Shown here piece after piece: positions 39,580 to 48,493 of a stretch of 60,000 nt of DNA; position 1 is the first letter of the stretch, and each line of letters begins with the position of its first letter. The notes below the pieces were generated by a model, which searched no databases, was not told the origin of the DNA, and saw nothing but the letters and a program-made list of their open reading frames with translations. The stretch is from Symsagittifera roscoffensis (taxonomy: Eukaryota; Xenacoelomorpha; Acoela; Convolutidae), in assembly GCF_963678635.1 (NCBI RefSeq), contig NC_087064.1:19890509-19950508 (forward strand), read 5' to 3'. The translations under genes were made by a program, and so were the position numbers.

Positions 39580-41450
39580 CCAATTAGTACATAGTTTTCA
39601 GACAAAACTTTTAAGAACGGAGATTAACAAGGCAAGGACAGAAGAGAAAAACGTCTATGGCAAATTAGAAAGGGCGAGAGTTGCAGTATAGAGGGGTGTA
39701 GATGAGAAGTTTTGGCCTTCGGTAACGAAATACTTCAGTCTCAGGGGAAAAAAACAAACAACAACAGTTAAAGAGACCCATCAAAAGAAAATAATGAAAC
39801 TATCAGAAAGGAGGCAAGATCGACCTCTAGGGAAGCAAGGTGAGGTTTTGGTCAAAACTGTTGATGATGCTAAATTACCAGATTGGGCTCAACAACTGTT
39901 GGTACTAGGGCTGAAATGAGACCCACTTTCTCGCCGATATTGACATCTTTCTTTCGGATCTCAAAAATCGAGAAGCCCCTGGGGAGGCCTTTTGTGAGAT
40001 CGAAGCAGTGGCAAAAGCCTATGCTAAAAGGTTGAAACACCATCTGACAAGCGCTTTGAGAAGACCCGAAAGTATCTGAAGAGTAATGCAGTAGTTGCGG
40101 TATCGTATGACAAGAGCGTTGGTTTTTGTGTATCGAGGAAGGGTACCTGCTAGAACAAATTATCTGATATATTAGATTCAAGTCAGTTCAGCGAAAGCAA
40201 AGGAACAAGTGATTCGATTGTTATGAAAGAAAGAAAAAGACATCAATAATGAATCGTTGGCTATGAGGAAAAAAGACGAAATAAGTGAGAATCTCTACAC
40301 AAGGATGAGGTCTACTGGGGGGGGGGGGGGTAGCCCGCCAGGTTTTATGGGTTGGCGAAGGCGCATAAAGAAAAAATCACATTAAGACAGGTCCTCTCAC
40401 TCATTACCTGGTAGCTCTTATTATAAACTGAACCAAGTTCTTGCGAATTTTTTTTGAGAAAATTGAGGGCGCGAACATCGAAACCAACTCACTAAAAGCG
40501 AGAAAACACTTAGAGAGCATTAGTTTTGAGCCCAATGAAAATGTGATATCTCTAGGTCTGAAGAGTTTGTTGACGGATGGTCCACTCAAAGAAAGAAGCA
40601 ATAGACAAAGCTCTGAGAAAGGTGTATAAGAAAGATGATCCACAATCAATTGCTAGGAAAACCATGAAGAGACTCTTGACCATTGCAGTTAGTCAAGTCC
40701 AGTTCAAGTGAAATAAAACATGGTACGTTCAGAAAAATAGTTTGGCAATAGGAGTATCTCTTGCCGTTATTTTAGCAAATTTTTGGCTGAAGCAGTACGA
40801 AACTGCACTATCGAGGGATATTCTCGAAGTGTTTATGCCCGAAAAAGATCTTTATGGAGTATGTCCCGAGTGCAACGTACAGGTCAAAAGGTGCGGAATA
40901 AGAATGCTGTTTGAACTTATATGACGGAAAATGCGGTGATATATCAGATGATGAGTGTCGAAATGTAAGTGAAACTGTCTGGTACTGTAGAAATTGCATC
41001 GCGTTAAGGGAGAAAAATTTTAGATGGTATCAGAAACCAACAGATACAGATACCATACTAAAGTTCTGAAGTTGCGCCCGTCTTCAGTACAACAGAAAAG
41101 TGATTAAAGGAACTGTGCTCACCGGTTTTCCGCAGTACGTCCACATGGGAAGATTATGATGAAGCGATGGAAATCAACCATAAACAGTAGTTGGATAACT
41201 TATATCCGGAAAGCTGGTCGTCACGGGTTGTATCCCAAGCTCTTGAAAAGATCAACGGGGACGGCAAAAACAAAAAGAAGATGGCTGACAAAAGGAAGCC
41301 CTGTGATTATAGCAACGATTCAGCACTCATCAATATCGGGGGAATCACAGTCGGATATTAGCAAAAAAGTGAGCGATATCACCAATGCGCAGAAAAAATT
41401 CACTACGAGGAAAATGAAAACTTGTATGCACTCTTTAAAATTCTAATTTT
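39580..41450 (+). pseudogene. Penelope-like element: decayed RT with an inserted PHD-like finger
   Basis: Pieces in order: an N-terminal region (ARLPDWA-like KLPDWAQQLLVLG at ~39875; EAPGEAFCEIEAVAKAYAKR at ~39980), DKSVGF (~40110), PARLYG-type residues beside a run of 14 G (40317-40330), and LPGSSYYKLN (~40415). RT motif A at ~40540 reads VISLGLKSLLTDGP, where the catalytic Asp is replaced by Gly. An AV..VILANFWLKQYE segment follows (~40760-40800). A Cys-rich insert then shows CPECN (40860), CGDISDDE (~40930) and WYCRNC (~40980), the metal-ligand layout of a PHD finger. It joins directly to RWYQKPTDTDT (~41025), so the YxDD motif is deleted. Stops and frameshifts are many. Confidence 0.7.
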
Positions 41451-41458
41451 CCAGTGAA

Positions 41459-41755
41459 TTGAAGTCAAAATTGGTGTACAGACTTGAACGTTGCGGGAGC
41501 AAATCTATATATGTTGGCCAGAGGGTCCGACATCTCACAAGGACTGAGGAACACCGAAAAGAGGATACACCAGTTGGACAGCATATAAGGCTGCGTAGTA
41601 GTGCTAGTTGTAAGTCGGAGTTTAATCGCAAGACAAGCGATCAGGCCTTCAGCTGCATTAAGTTAACATTAGAGGCGCTGCACATTAGGAAAAAGAGACC
41701 GGCAATTAACACGCGCGACGAGTTTAGAAGTAGGGAGCTGATACTAAGGCTATAG
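41459..41755 (+). pseudogene. GIY-YIG endonuclease end of the Penelope-like element (copy 1)
   Basis: A 98-codon frame encodes the GIY-YIG nuclease typical of Penelope-like elements: VYRLERCGSKSIYVGQ (the GIY-YIG half motifs), RHLTRTEEH with the conserved Arg and His, PVGQHI, and the family-specific ending EALHIRKKRPAINTRDEFRS. The module is almost whole and ends naturally at 41755, while the upstream RT is degraded. It is the last part of the Penelope-like element at 39.6-41.8 kb and also lies inside the tandem duplication. Confidence 0.8.
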
Positions 41756-42097
41756 CTCCTTAATCGAAAAGTTTTGGCTCACACAAAAAATATTCAAATA
41801 ACTTACATGTTAGCATGAAAACGAAATTGTAAAAACAAAAAAATTGAAAACTCAGAAGTTTGTGACTAAATGAATAAAATTGTTACATAATAGTTGTTAC
41901 ATAATGTTAGTAATAATTGTGAAGTTGTGATTGGTCAAATTTTTTAAGTTTTGAAAAAATGACCTCTTTGATCATAGTGATATTGAATTCTTTGATCATT
42001 TTATATTCAAAGAATTCACACACAACCAAATTAATATTCTAGCGATCAGTCGGTTCATTTTAATGTCTTATTTTTAATTTCGCTTTTAATCGCCAAC

Positions 42098-43126
42098 ATG
42101 TTTGACCTCGAAACTTTCCGAAATCTGAACGACGAATTGAAATACGAGCTGTATAAAGACTTAGTCGAAAATGTTACTTATTTTAAACGAATTATCGAAA
42201 ACTTAACTGTGTCAACGAAAGAGGAAGAAAGAGGAAACAAATTTTTTGATCTAGAAAATTTTAAAAACACGGGCAATTCGAAAATTACAGAAAACAAATT
42301 TGAAAACGAATGGAGCAAGATTGGAACTCGGAGCAGAAATCAGAACAAACGAAGCGAAAATAACCAAGAAAGCAAGAATAACCAAGAAATCAAAATACAA
42401 GCAACCAATATTCAAGAAGAAAAATTCGACCAGCAACGAAAACATTTATTTTTACCACGAGAAGGAGAATATTCTGGCCTATTACTGGGAGACTCAATTG
42501 TTAACAGAATCAATGGGGAACAAATATCGGAAAATGTGTTGGCGAGAGGATTTGGTGGGCACAAAATTTCTGCATTGCTGGAACGCGTGAGAAACAGTAA
42601 ATCGCGACATTTTAAACATGTAACTACGCTAATTGGAATAAATGACTGCCTCTCAAGTGATTTCGACGCGAAGGAAGCCGTGAGTAGCTTAGAAAAACTA
42701 ATTTATCTCATAAATCATAAATTCTCCCCAGAAACAATTTCACTATGTACTGTAACTCCCTTAGGCGCTTTTAGAAAAGATTTTAATCCAAATGTACAGA
42801 AGCTAAACAAGCAAATTCTTAATTTAGTACGGAATGTAAAAGACTTGGGCGAAGTAAAATTGGATATTTTAGACATAAACAAAATTTTTAGTCAAAATAC
42901 AGATGCTCTTAGCTCGGATGGTTTGCATCCTTCTGATGGGGGTGTTGAAATTTTGGTGCAAAGTTTTAGAGATTCTTTTAGGGGTTCTGATATTAATGCA
43001 AACACATGTGAGATTACAACCCGCCCCAGAATGAAGCAAACCCAACAATCATCAAATTTAGATCCAAAAACGGCAGAAATGTTACAATTTTTCCAAAACG
43101 GTGCAAAATTTTTTAGGAAATACTAG
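42098..43126 (+). CDS. LINE ORF1 with SGNH-hydrolase domain (copy 1)
   Basis: A 342-codon frame. Residues 1-115 are charged and probably helical or coiled (many Glu, Lys, Asn). Residues ~125-295 form an SGNH hydrolase: block I GDSIVNRI with nucleophile Ser133, block II Gly near 154, block III GIND (Asn182), block V DGLHPSD with Asp274 and His277. All four catalytic blocks are intact. Esterase/acetylhydrolase-type ORF1 proteins are known in CR1 and some L2/RTE LINEs, where they are thought to interact with membranes or lipids. The first ORF1 has no usable ORF2 after it, because the unit ends 23 codons into ORF2. Confidence 0.85.
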   Translation: MFDLETFRNLNDELKYELYKDLVENVTYFKRIIENLTVSTKEEERGNKFFDLENFKNTGNSKITENKFENEWSKIGTRSRNQNKRSENNQESKNNQEIKIQATNIQEEKFDQQRKHLFLPREGEYSGLLLGDSIVNRINGEQISENVLARGFGGHKISALLERVRNSKSRHFKHVTTLIGINDCLSSDFDAKEAVSSLEKLIYLINHKFSPETISLCTVTPLGAFRKDFNPNVQKLNKQILNLVRNVKDLGEVKLDILDINKIFSQNTDALSSDGLHPSDGGVEILVQSFRDSFRGSDINANTCEITTRPRMKQTQQSSNLDPKTAEMLQFFQNGAKFFRKY

Positions 43127-43421
43127 TTTCGCATTTTTTCTTGGTGCAAACTTTGGCGATTATTTAATTTATTTAACCTATTATGCTGAATATTAAATTC
43201 TGGTTGTTTTGTGCAATTTTTCTAATTTCCAAGGCTCAGATGGAAACTAAACCTTGTGAAGCCCTGTGATTATAGCAACGATTCAGCACTCATCAATATC
43301 GGGGGAATCACAGTCGGATATTAGCAAAAAAGTGAGCGATATCACCAATGCGCAGAAAAAATTCACTACGAGGAAAATGAAAACTTGTATGCACTCTTTA
43401 AAATTCTAATTTTCCAGTGAA

Positions 43422-43718
43422 TTGAAGTCAAAATTGGTGTACAGACTTGAACGTTGCGGGAGCAAATCTATATATGTTGGCCAGAGGGTCCGACATCTCA
43501 CAAGGACTGAGGAACACCGAAAAGAGGATACACCAGTTGGACAGCATATAAGGCTGCGTAGTAGTGCTAGTTGTAAGTCGGAGTTTAATCGCAAGACAAG
43601 CGATCAGGCCTTCAGCTGCATTAAGTTAACATTAGAGGCGCTGCACATTAGGAAAAAGAGACCGGCAATTAACACGCGCGACGAGTTTAGAAGTAGGGAG
43701 CTGATACTAAGGCTATAG
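43422..43718 (+). pseudogene. GIY-YIG endonuclease end of the Penelope-like element (copy 2)
   Basis: Identical in protein sequence to 41459-41755, created by the tandem duplication. Here it is orphaned: no Penelope RT precedes it, only the truncated start of LINE ORF2. Confidence 0.85.
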
Positions 43719-44060
43719 CTCCTTAATCGAAAAGTTTTGGCTCACACAAAAAATATTCAAATAACTTACATGTTAGCATGAAAACGAAATTGTAAAAACA
43801 AAAAAATTGAAAACTCAGAAGTTTGTGACTAAATGAATAAAATTGTTACATAATAGTTGTTACATAATGTTAGTAATAATTGTGAAGTTGTGATTGGTCA
43901 AATTTTTTAAGTTTTGAAAAAATGACCTCTTTGATCATAGTGATATTGAATTCTTTGATCATTTTATATTCAAAGAATTCACACACAACCAAATTAATAT
44001 TCTAGCGATCAGTCGGTTCATTTTAATGTCTTATTTTTAATTTCGCTTTTAATCGCCAAC

Positions 44061-45089
44061 ATGTTTGACCTCGAAACTTTCCGAAATCTGAACGACGAAT
44101 TGAAATACGAGCTGTATAAAGACTTAGTCGAAAATGTTACTTATTTTAAACGAATTATCGAAAACTTAACTGTATCAACGAAAGAGGAAGAAAGAGGTAA
44201 CAAATTTTTTGATCTAGAAAATTTTAAAAACACGGGCAATTCGAAAATTACAGAAAACAAATTTGAAAACGAATGGAGCAAGATTGGAACTCGGAGCAGA
44301 AATCAGAACAAACGAAGCGAAAATAACCAAGAAAGCAAGAATAACCAAGAAATCAAAATACAAGCAACCAATATTCAAGAAGAAAAATTCGACCAGCAAC
44401 GAAAACATTTATTTTTACCACGAGAAGGAGAATATTCTGGCCTATTACTGGGAGACTCAATTGTTAACAGAATCAATGGGGAACAAATATCGGAAAATGT
44501 GTTGGCGAGAGGATTTGGTGGGCACAAAATTTCTGCATTGCTGGAACGCGTGAGAAACAGTAAATCGCGACATTTTAAACATGTAACTACGCTAATTGGA
44601 ATAAATGACTGCCTCTCAAGTGATTTCGACGCGAAGGAAGCCGTGAGTAGCTTAGAAAAACTAATTTATCTCATAAATCATAAATTCTCCCCAGAAACAA
44701 TTTCACTATGTACTGTAACTCCCTTAGGCGCTTTTAGAAAAGATTTTAATCCAAATGTACAGAAGCTAAACAAGCAAATTCTTAATTTAGTACGGAATGT
44801 AAAAGACTTGGGCGAAGTAAAATTGGATATTTTAGACATAAACAAAATTTTTAGTCAAAATACAGATGCTCTTAGCTCGGATGGTTTGCATCCTTCTGAT
44901 GGGGGTGTTGAAATTTTGGTGCAAAGTTTTAGAGATTCTTTTAGGGGTTCTGATATTAATGCAAACACATGTGAGATTACAACCCGCCCCAGAATGAAGC
45001 AAACCCAACAATCATCAAATTTAGATCCAAAAACGGCAGAAATGTTACAATTTTTCCAAAACGGTGCAAAATTTTTTAGGAAATACTAG
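44061..45089 (+). CDS. LINE ORF1 with SGNH-hydrolase domain (copy 2, ahead of ORF2)
   Basis: Same protein as the ORF at 42098-43126; the base differences seen are silent. This copy lies 56 bases upstream of the full ORF2 and is therefore the one in normal element context. The upstream ~300 bases (43760-44060) are AT-rich and would be the element's 5' UTR and internal promoter; they are identical in the first unit at 41797-42097. Confidence 0.85.
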   Translation: MFDLETFRNLNDELKYELYKDLVENVTYFKRIIENLTVSTKEEERGNKFFDLENFKNTGNSKITENKFENEWSKIGTRSRNQNKRSENNQESKNNQEIKIQATNIQEEKFDQQRKHLFLPREGEYSGLLLGDSIVNRINGEQISENVLARGFGGHKISALLERVRNSKSRHFKHVTTLIGINDCLSSDFDAKEAVSSLEKLIYLINHKFSPETISLCTVTPLGAFRKDFNPNVQKLNKQILNLVRNVKDLGEVKLDILDINKIFSQNTDALSSDGLHPSDGGVEILVQSFRDSFRGSDINANTCEITTRPRMKQTQQSSNLDPKTAEMLQFFQNGAKFFRKY

Positions 45090-45145
45090 TTTCGCATTTT
45101 TTCTTGGTGCAAACTTTGGCGATTATTTAATTTATTTAACCTATT

Positions 45146-46654
45146 ATGCTGAATATTAAATTCTGGTTGTTTTGTGCAATTTTTCTAATTTCCAAGGCTC
45201 AGATGGAAACTAAAGAAAAAAATATTGTTTACTGGGGCTATCTAAGCTGCCAGCAAAAGATATTATCAACGAAATGTGGGATAAATGAGCGGAGAGCTAC
45301 CACACTGACTCATCTTTTCCTTTTCGCGTTGTTACTGACCCAAAGTGGGGATGTTGAAAAAAACCCTGGTCCTATCGAAACCATTGAAACAGTCTACGGT
45401 ATCTGCTCAAAAAATTGTGCAAATCTTAAATTTGTTCATTTGAATTTTCAAAGTATTATTAGAAAACGGATGCAATTGAAAAAATTTCTTGATGATATGG
45501 GCGAAAACACAATTATAGGAATTTCCGAAACGTGGCTTAAAAAAGAAGATAGTGACAATTTATGGAATTTCCAACCTAGAACGCATGCGATGTTCAGATA
45601 TGATAGGCAATCAGCGGTAAAAAAGAAAGGCGGTGGCGTTTTGTTATATATACCAGTCAAATTGGCTCCGAAATTGAGGCCTGATCTAAATTTATTTGAT
45701 AAAGAAAAATATGAGTCAGTGTGGGTTGAGTGCAAATCTACATTTAACATTTCGAGTAAAGAAAAAATGTTAGTTAATTTGTGTTATAACCCAAGCAGAT
45801 CAAACTTTATTGATTTTTTGGAACAATTAACGCTTAACATAGATAATGCTTTTTCAGTTTCTAATAAAATTACGCTTTTGGGTGATTATAACATAAATTA
45901 TCTGGATAGCAAAGAAAAAGAAAATTTAGATTCTATAATTATTCCATATGGATTGAAGGTTTTTTGTCCAAACGATGAGACCAGAATTAGTTCCTCAACA
46001 AAAACTCATATCGACTACATAATCAGTGACTATGAAACAAACGGCATTGAGTTTTGTTTTGATACACCTTATAAAACCGACCATTTTGCTTCATTTATTT
46101 TGACGGATACAAAATGCGGCAAAATTTTACCGAGGATAATTACGACTTTCAATAAGAAAAATTATCAGAAAAATGAATTTTGCAATTCACTCTCCGCTCT
46201 TCCTTGGTATCTCTTATATCAATGTACAGACGCACAAAACATGTTCTCGACGATGATTTATTTAATTTCTTGTGCTCTACAGCAACATGCTCCTATCGAA
46301 AAAAAGTTTGTTCGTAATTTTAAACCAAAAAACGTGTTGAAAACGGAATGGTTCGATTCAGAATGTCAGCAATTGTTGACTAAGAAACAGAATTCACTCA
46401 GATCATATCGCAGTCAAAGCACAAGCGATAATTGGTCAAAGTACCAGTTTTTACGTAATCAAATGAGCAAATTGATTAGAAGTAAACAATTCGATCATTC
46501 AAAAAATTGTTTTTCACTTCTCAGCACTATCCAACAAAAATGGAAATATATTAACCAAGTTAGAGGTACATGTTCTGGCAACCATCGAATTACAGTTCTA
46601 CGAAATTCCTTCAGTGAAATGATAACCCAAGACAAAAAATTGCCAATCATTTAA
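45146..46654 (+). CDS. LINE ORF2, N-terminal half: signal-like leader, 2A, APE endonuclease
   Basis: A 502-codon frame from ATG 45146. Residues 1-19 (MLNIKFWLFCAIFLISKAQ) look like a signal peptide. Residues ~58-76 form a 2A-like peptide (LLLTQSGDVEKNPGP) with the break expected between Gly75 and Pro76. The APE-type endonuclease follows: LNFQS (Asn100), SETWL (Glu128), GDYNINY, HIDYI and KTDHF, covering the metal and catalytic residues. The frame ends at 46654, where the RT frame is reached after a -1 shift at GACAAAAAATTG (46631-46642), a run of six A. A single lost A or -1 slippage on the A-run would restore continuity. The element belongs to the CR1-like group of APE LINEs. Confidence 0.85.
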   Translation: MLNIKFWLFCAIFLISKAQMETKEKNIVYWGYLSCQQKILSTKCGINERRATTLTHLFLFALLLTQSGDVEKNPGPIETIETVYGICSKNCANLKFVHLNFQSIIRKRMQLKKFLDDMGENTIIGISETWLKKEDSDNLWNFQPRTHAMFRYDRQSAVKKKGGGVLLYIPVKLAPKLRPDLNLFDKEKYESVWVECKSTFNISSKEKMLVNLCYNPSRSNFIDFLEQLTLNIDNAFSVSNKITLLGDYNINYLDSKEKENLDSIIIPYGLKVFCPNDETRISSSTKTHIDYIISDYETNGIEFCFDTPYKTDHFASFILTDTKCGKILPRIITTFNKKNYQKNEFCNSLSALPWYLLYQCTDAQNMFSTMIYLISCALQQHAPIEKKFVRNFKPKNVLKTEWFDSECQQLLTKKQNSLRSYRSQSTSDNWSKYQFLRNQMSKLIRSKQFDHSKNCFSLLSTIQQKWKYINQVRGTCSGNHRITVLRNSFSEMITQDKKLPII

Positions 46655-48342
46655 ATTATATTTTTTCAAACTTAGGCGAATTTTTCGGCGCTAAAAAGCC
46701 TCCGAATTACAACAAATCTGCCTCTGAATCTGCATCTTTTCATTTTCAACACATTACAGTGAAGCAATGCTTTGATATAGTTCGAAAAATCAATGTTGGA
46801 AAACCTCTCGGACCTTGTACCGTACCTGCTTGGGCAATCATTGACGGTCAATCAGTTATAGTTCCACATTTAACTTTTGTCATAAATACTTGCTTAGATG
46901 AGAACATTTTCCCGATCGAACTGAAAAAAGCAAACGTAACCCCTTTGTTCAAAAAAGATGACCCAATGGATGCAAAAAATTATCGGCCAATATCAATAAC
47001 TTGTGCTTTTTCTAAAATTTTTGAAAAAATTTTACATGCCCAAATAACAGAACATCTTGACAAATTTCAAATAATGACACCATTTCAATTCGGATTTCGC
47101 AAAAACATTTCAACACAAGATGCTCTTGTTTATGTGACAGAAAGTATTCGAAATCAAATAGATTCAAAAAAAATCGTACATGCAGCTTTATTAGATCTGT
47201 CCAAGGCTTTTGATTCTATTTCGCATGAAGTTTTAATTGAAAAAATGCTTTCTCTCGGTTTTTCAAATGGAGCAAATGCTTTAATTGCTAGCTTCCTAAA
47301 CAAACGTATTCAAAGAGTAAACGTCAATGGAATTTTTTCAGACTGGATTGAAATAAAACGAGGTGTCCCACAAGGAACGGTACTTGGTCCGTTGTTGTTC
47401 AATATTTATGTTAATGACATACAAGAGCGATTATATGAGGGTTGTACTTTAGTTCAATATGCTGACGACTGTATGGTTTTTTCCTCTTCTATAATTTCTG
47501 AGGATGCTTTGAATCGATTGCAAAAATCACTCAATAATCTAACGGAATTTTTTGCAGAGAACCAATTGAATCTGAATGCATCTAAATCGGAATTTATAAC
47601 ATTTTGTCAAAAAAATGATAGCAAAAATGTGGATACTGATAAACTAGTAATTAGTGGGCATTATGTAGCCAAAAAATCAGAATGCAAATATTTAGGCATA
47701 ATTCTTGATTCAAGTTTATCTTTTCATGCTCAAATCAAAACAATTCTCCAAAAAATGGCCCAAGGGATTAAAACTATTGATACAATTGGACAACAACTGC
47801 CGACATTATCATTAGTTGCCTTGCTTCATTGTCTTGTTTTATCACATTTAGATTATTCAGCAATTTTTTTACAACAAATTAATGCTACTTTGATGCTATC
47901 TCTGGAGAAACAGTTGAACTGGGCGCTAAAAAGAACATATTTCAGATCGAATTTTAAATCTTCTTCCCTTCTTCGCATTAGCAAATCGTTCATTGGAATC
48001 GAGAAAAGAATTGAGTTAAAGTGTATAACATACTTATACCAATATCTTACAAACAAAAAGAAGGCTTTTGAAAATACACTGAGACTACCGACTGCCAATT
48101 ATAGGCTCAACGAAAGAACGAAACAAATTATTTTTGACAAACATTGTTCGACTGCTTCTCTACAGAAATCATTTTTTCATTTGACTTCTAAAAAATGGAA
48201 TTCACTGACCATAATTTCGCGCAATTTAGAAAAATCGAAAACAGAATTCAAGAAAAAATTGAAAAAATTTTACGTGAGTGAATTGAGAAACAATCCTATA
48301 TGTACTAATACAAATACGTGGCGTGATTACCGTTTTTGCTAG
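46640..48342 (+). CDS. LINE ORF2, reverse transcriptase half
   Basis: Frame -1 relative to the endonuclease half; the first ATG is at 46759, but homology begins at the shift (~46640). RT motifs are intact: KNYRPIS, DLSKAFDSI (motif A), GVPQGTVLGPLLF (motif B), QYADD (motif C) and a GI.LDS thumb entry. The C-terminus ends WRDYRFC, as usual in CR1-type LINEs. Apart from the A-run shift I see no lesion over ~560 codons, so the copy is young. Confidence 0.9.
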
Positions 48343-48454
48343 TTCTATATTTTTTAATTCAGTTTAATTTTTCACACATTGCTTGAAAGAGAAACTGTAT
48401 ATACTCTGCATATACGTTGTATAATTGGACTATAGTAGTAGTAGTAGTAGTAGT
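48343..48454 (+). repeat. LINE 3' UTR and (TAG)n tail
   Basis: A short AT-rich 3' UTR ends in about seven TAG units (48434-48454). On the other strand the next LINE ends in (CTA)n at the same tract, so the microsatellite is shared by two elements meeting tail to tail. Confidence 0.8.
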
Positions 48455-48493
48455 GTAGGCTTTAGGATTTCTCCATGGGTTTTGAACCCTCGT

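Larger units (their letters stand above)
41295..43251 (+). repeat. tandem duplication, first unit (1957 bp)
   Basis: The unit from GAAGCCCTG at 41295 to GGAAACTAAA ending 43251 is repeated at 43258-45214 with an offset of 1963. It spans the Penelope 3' end, the LINE 5' UTR, the whole ORF1 and the first ~23 codons of ORF2. Six unrelated bases (CCTTGT, 43252-43257) sit at the joint. I saw only two base differences between units (near 42209 and 42235), so the event is very recent or an assembly product. Confidence 0.95.

Noticed and set aside
40317-40330. Run of 14 G as a possible G-quadruplex or regulatory site
   Set aside because: It lies within the decayed Penelope RT where a Gly-rich motif is expected; simple homopolymer expansion is sufficient.
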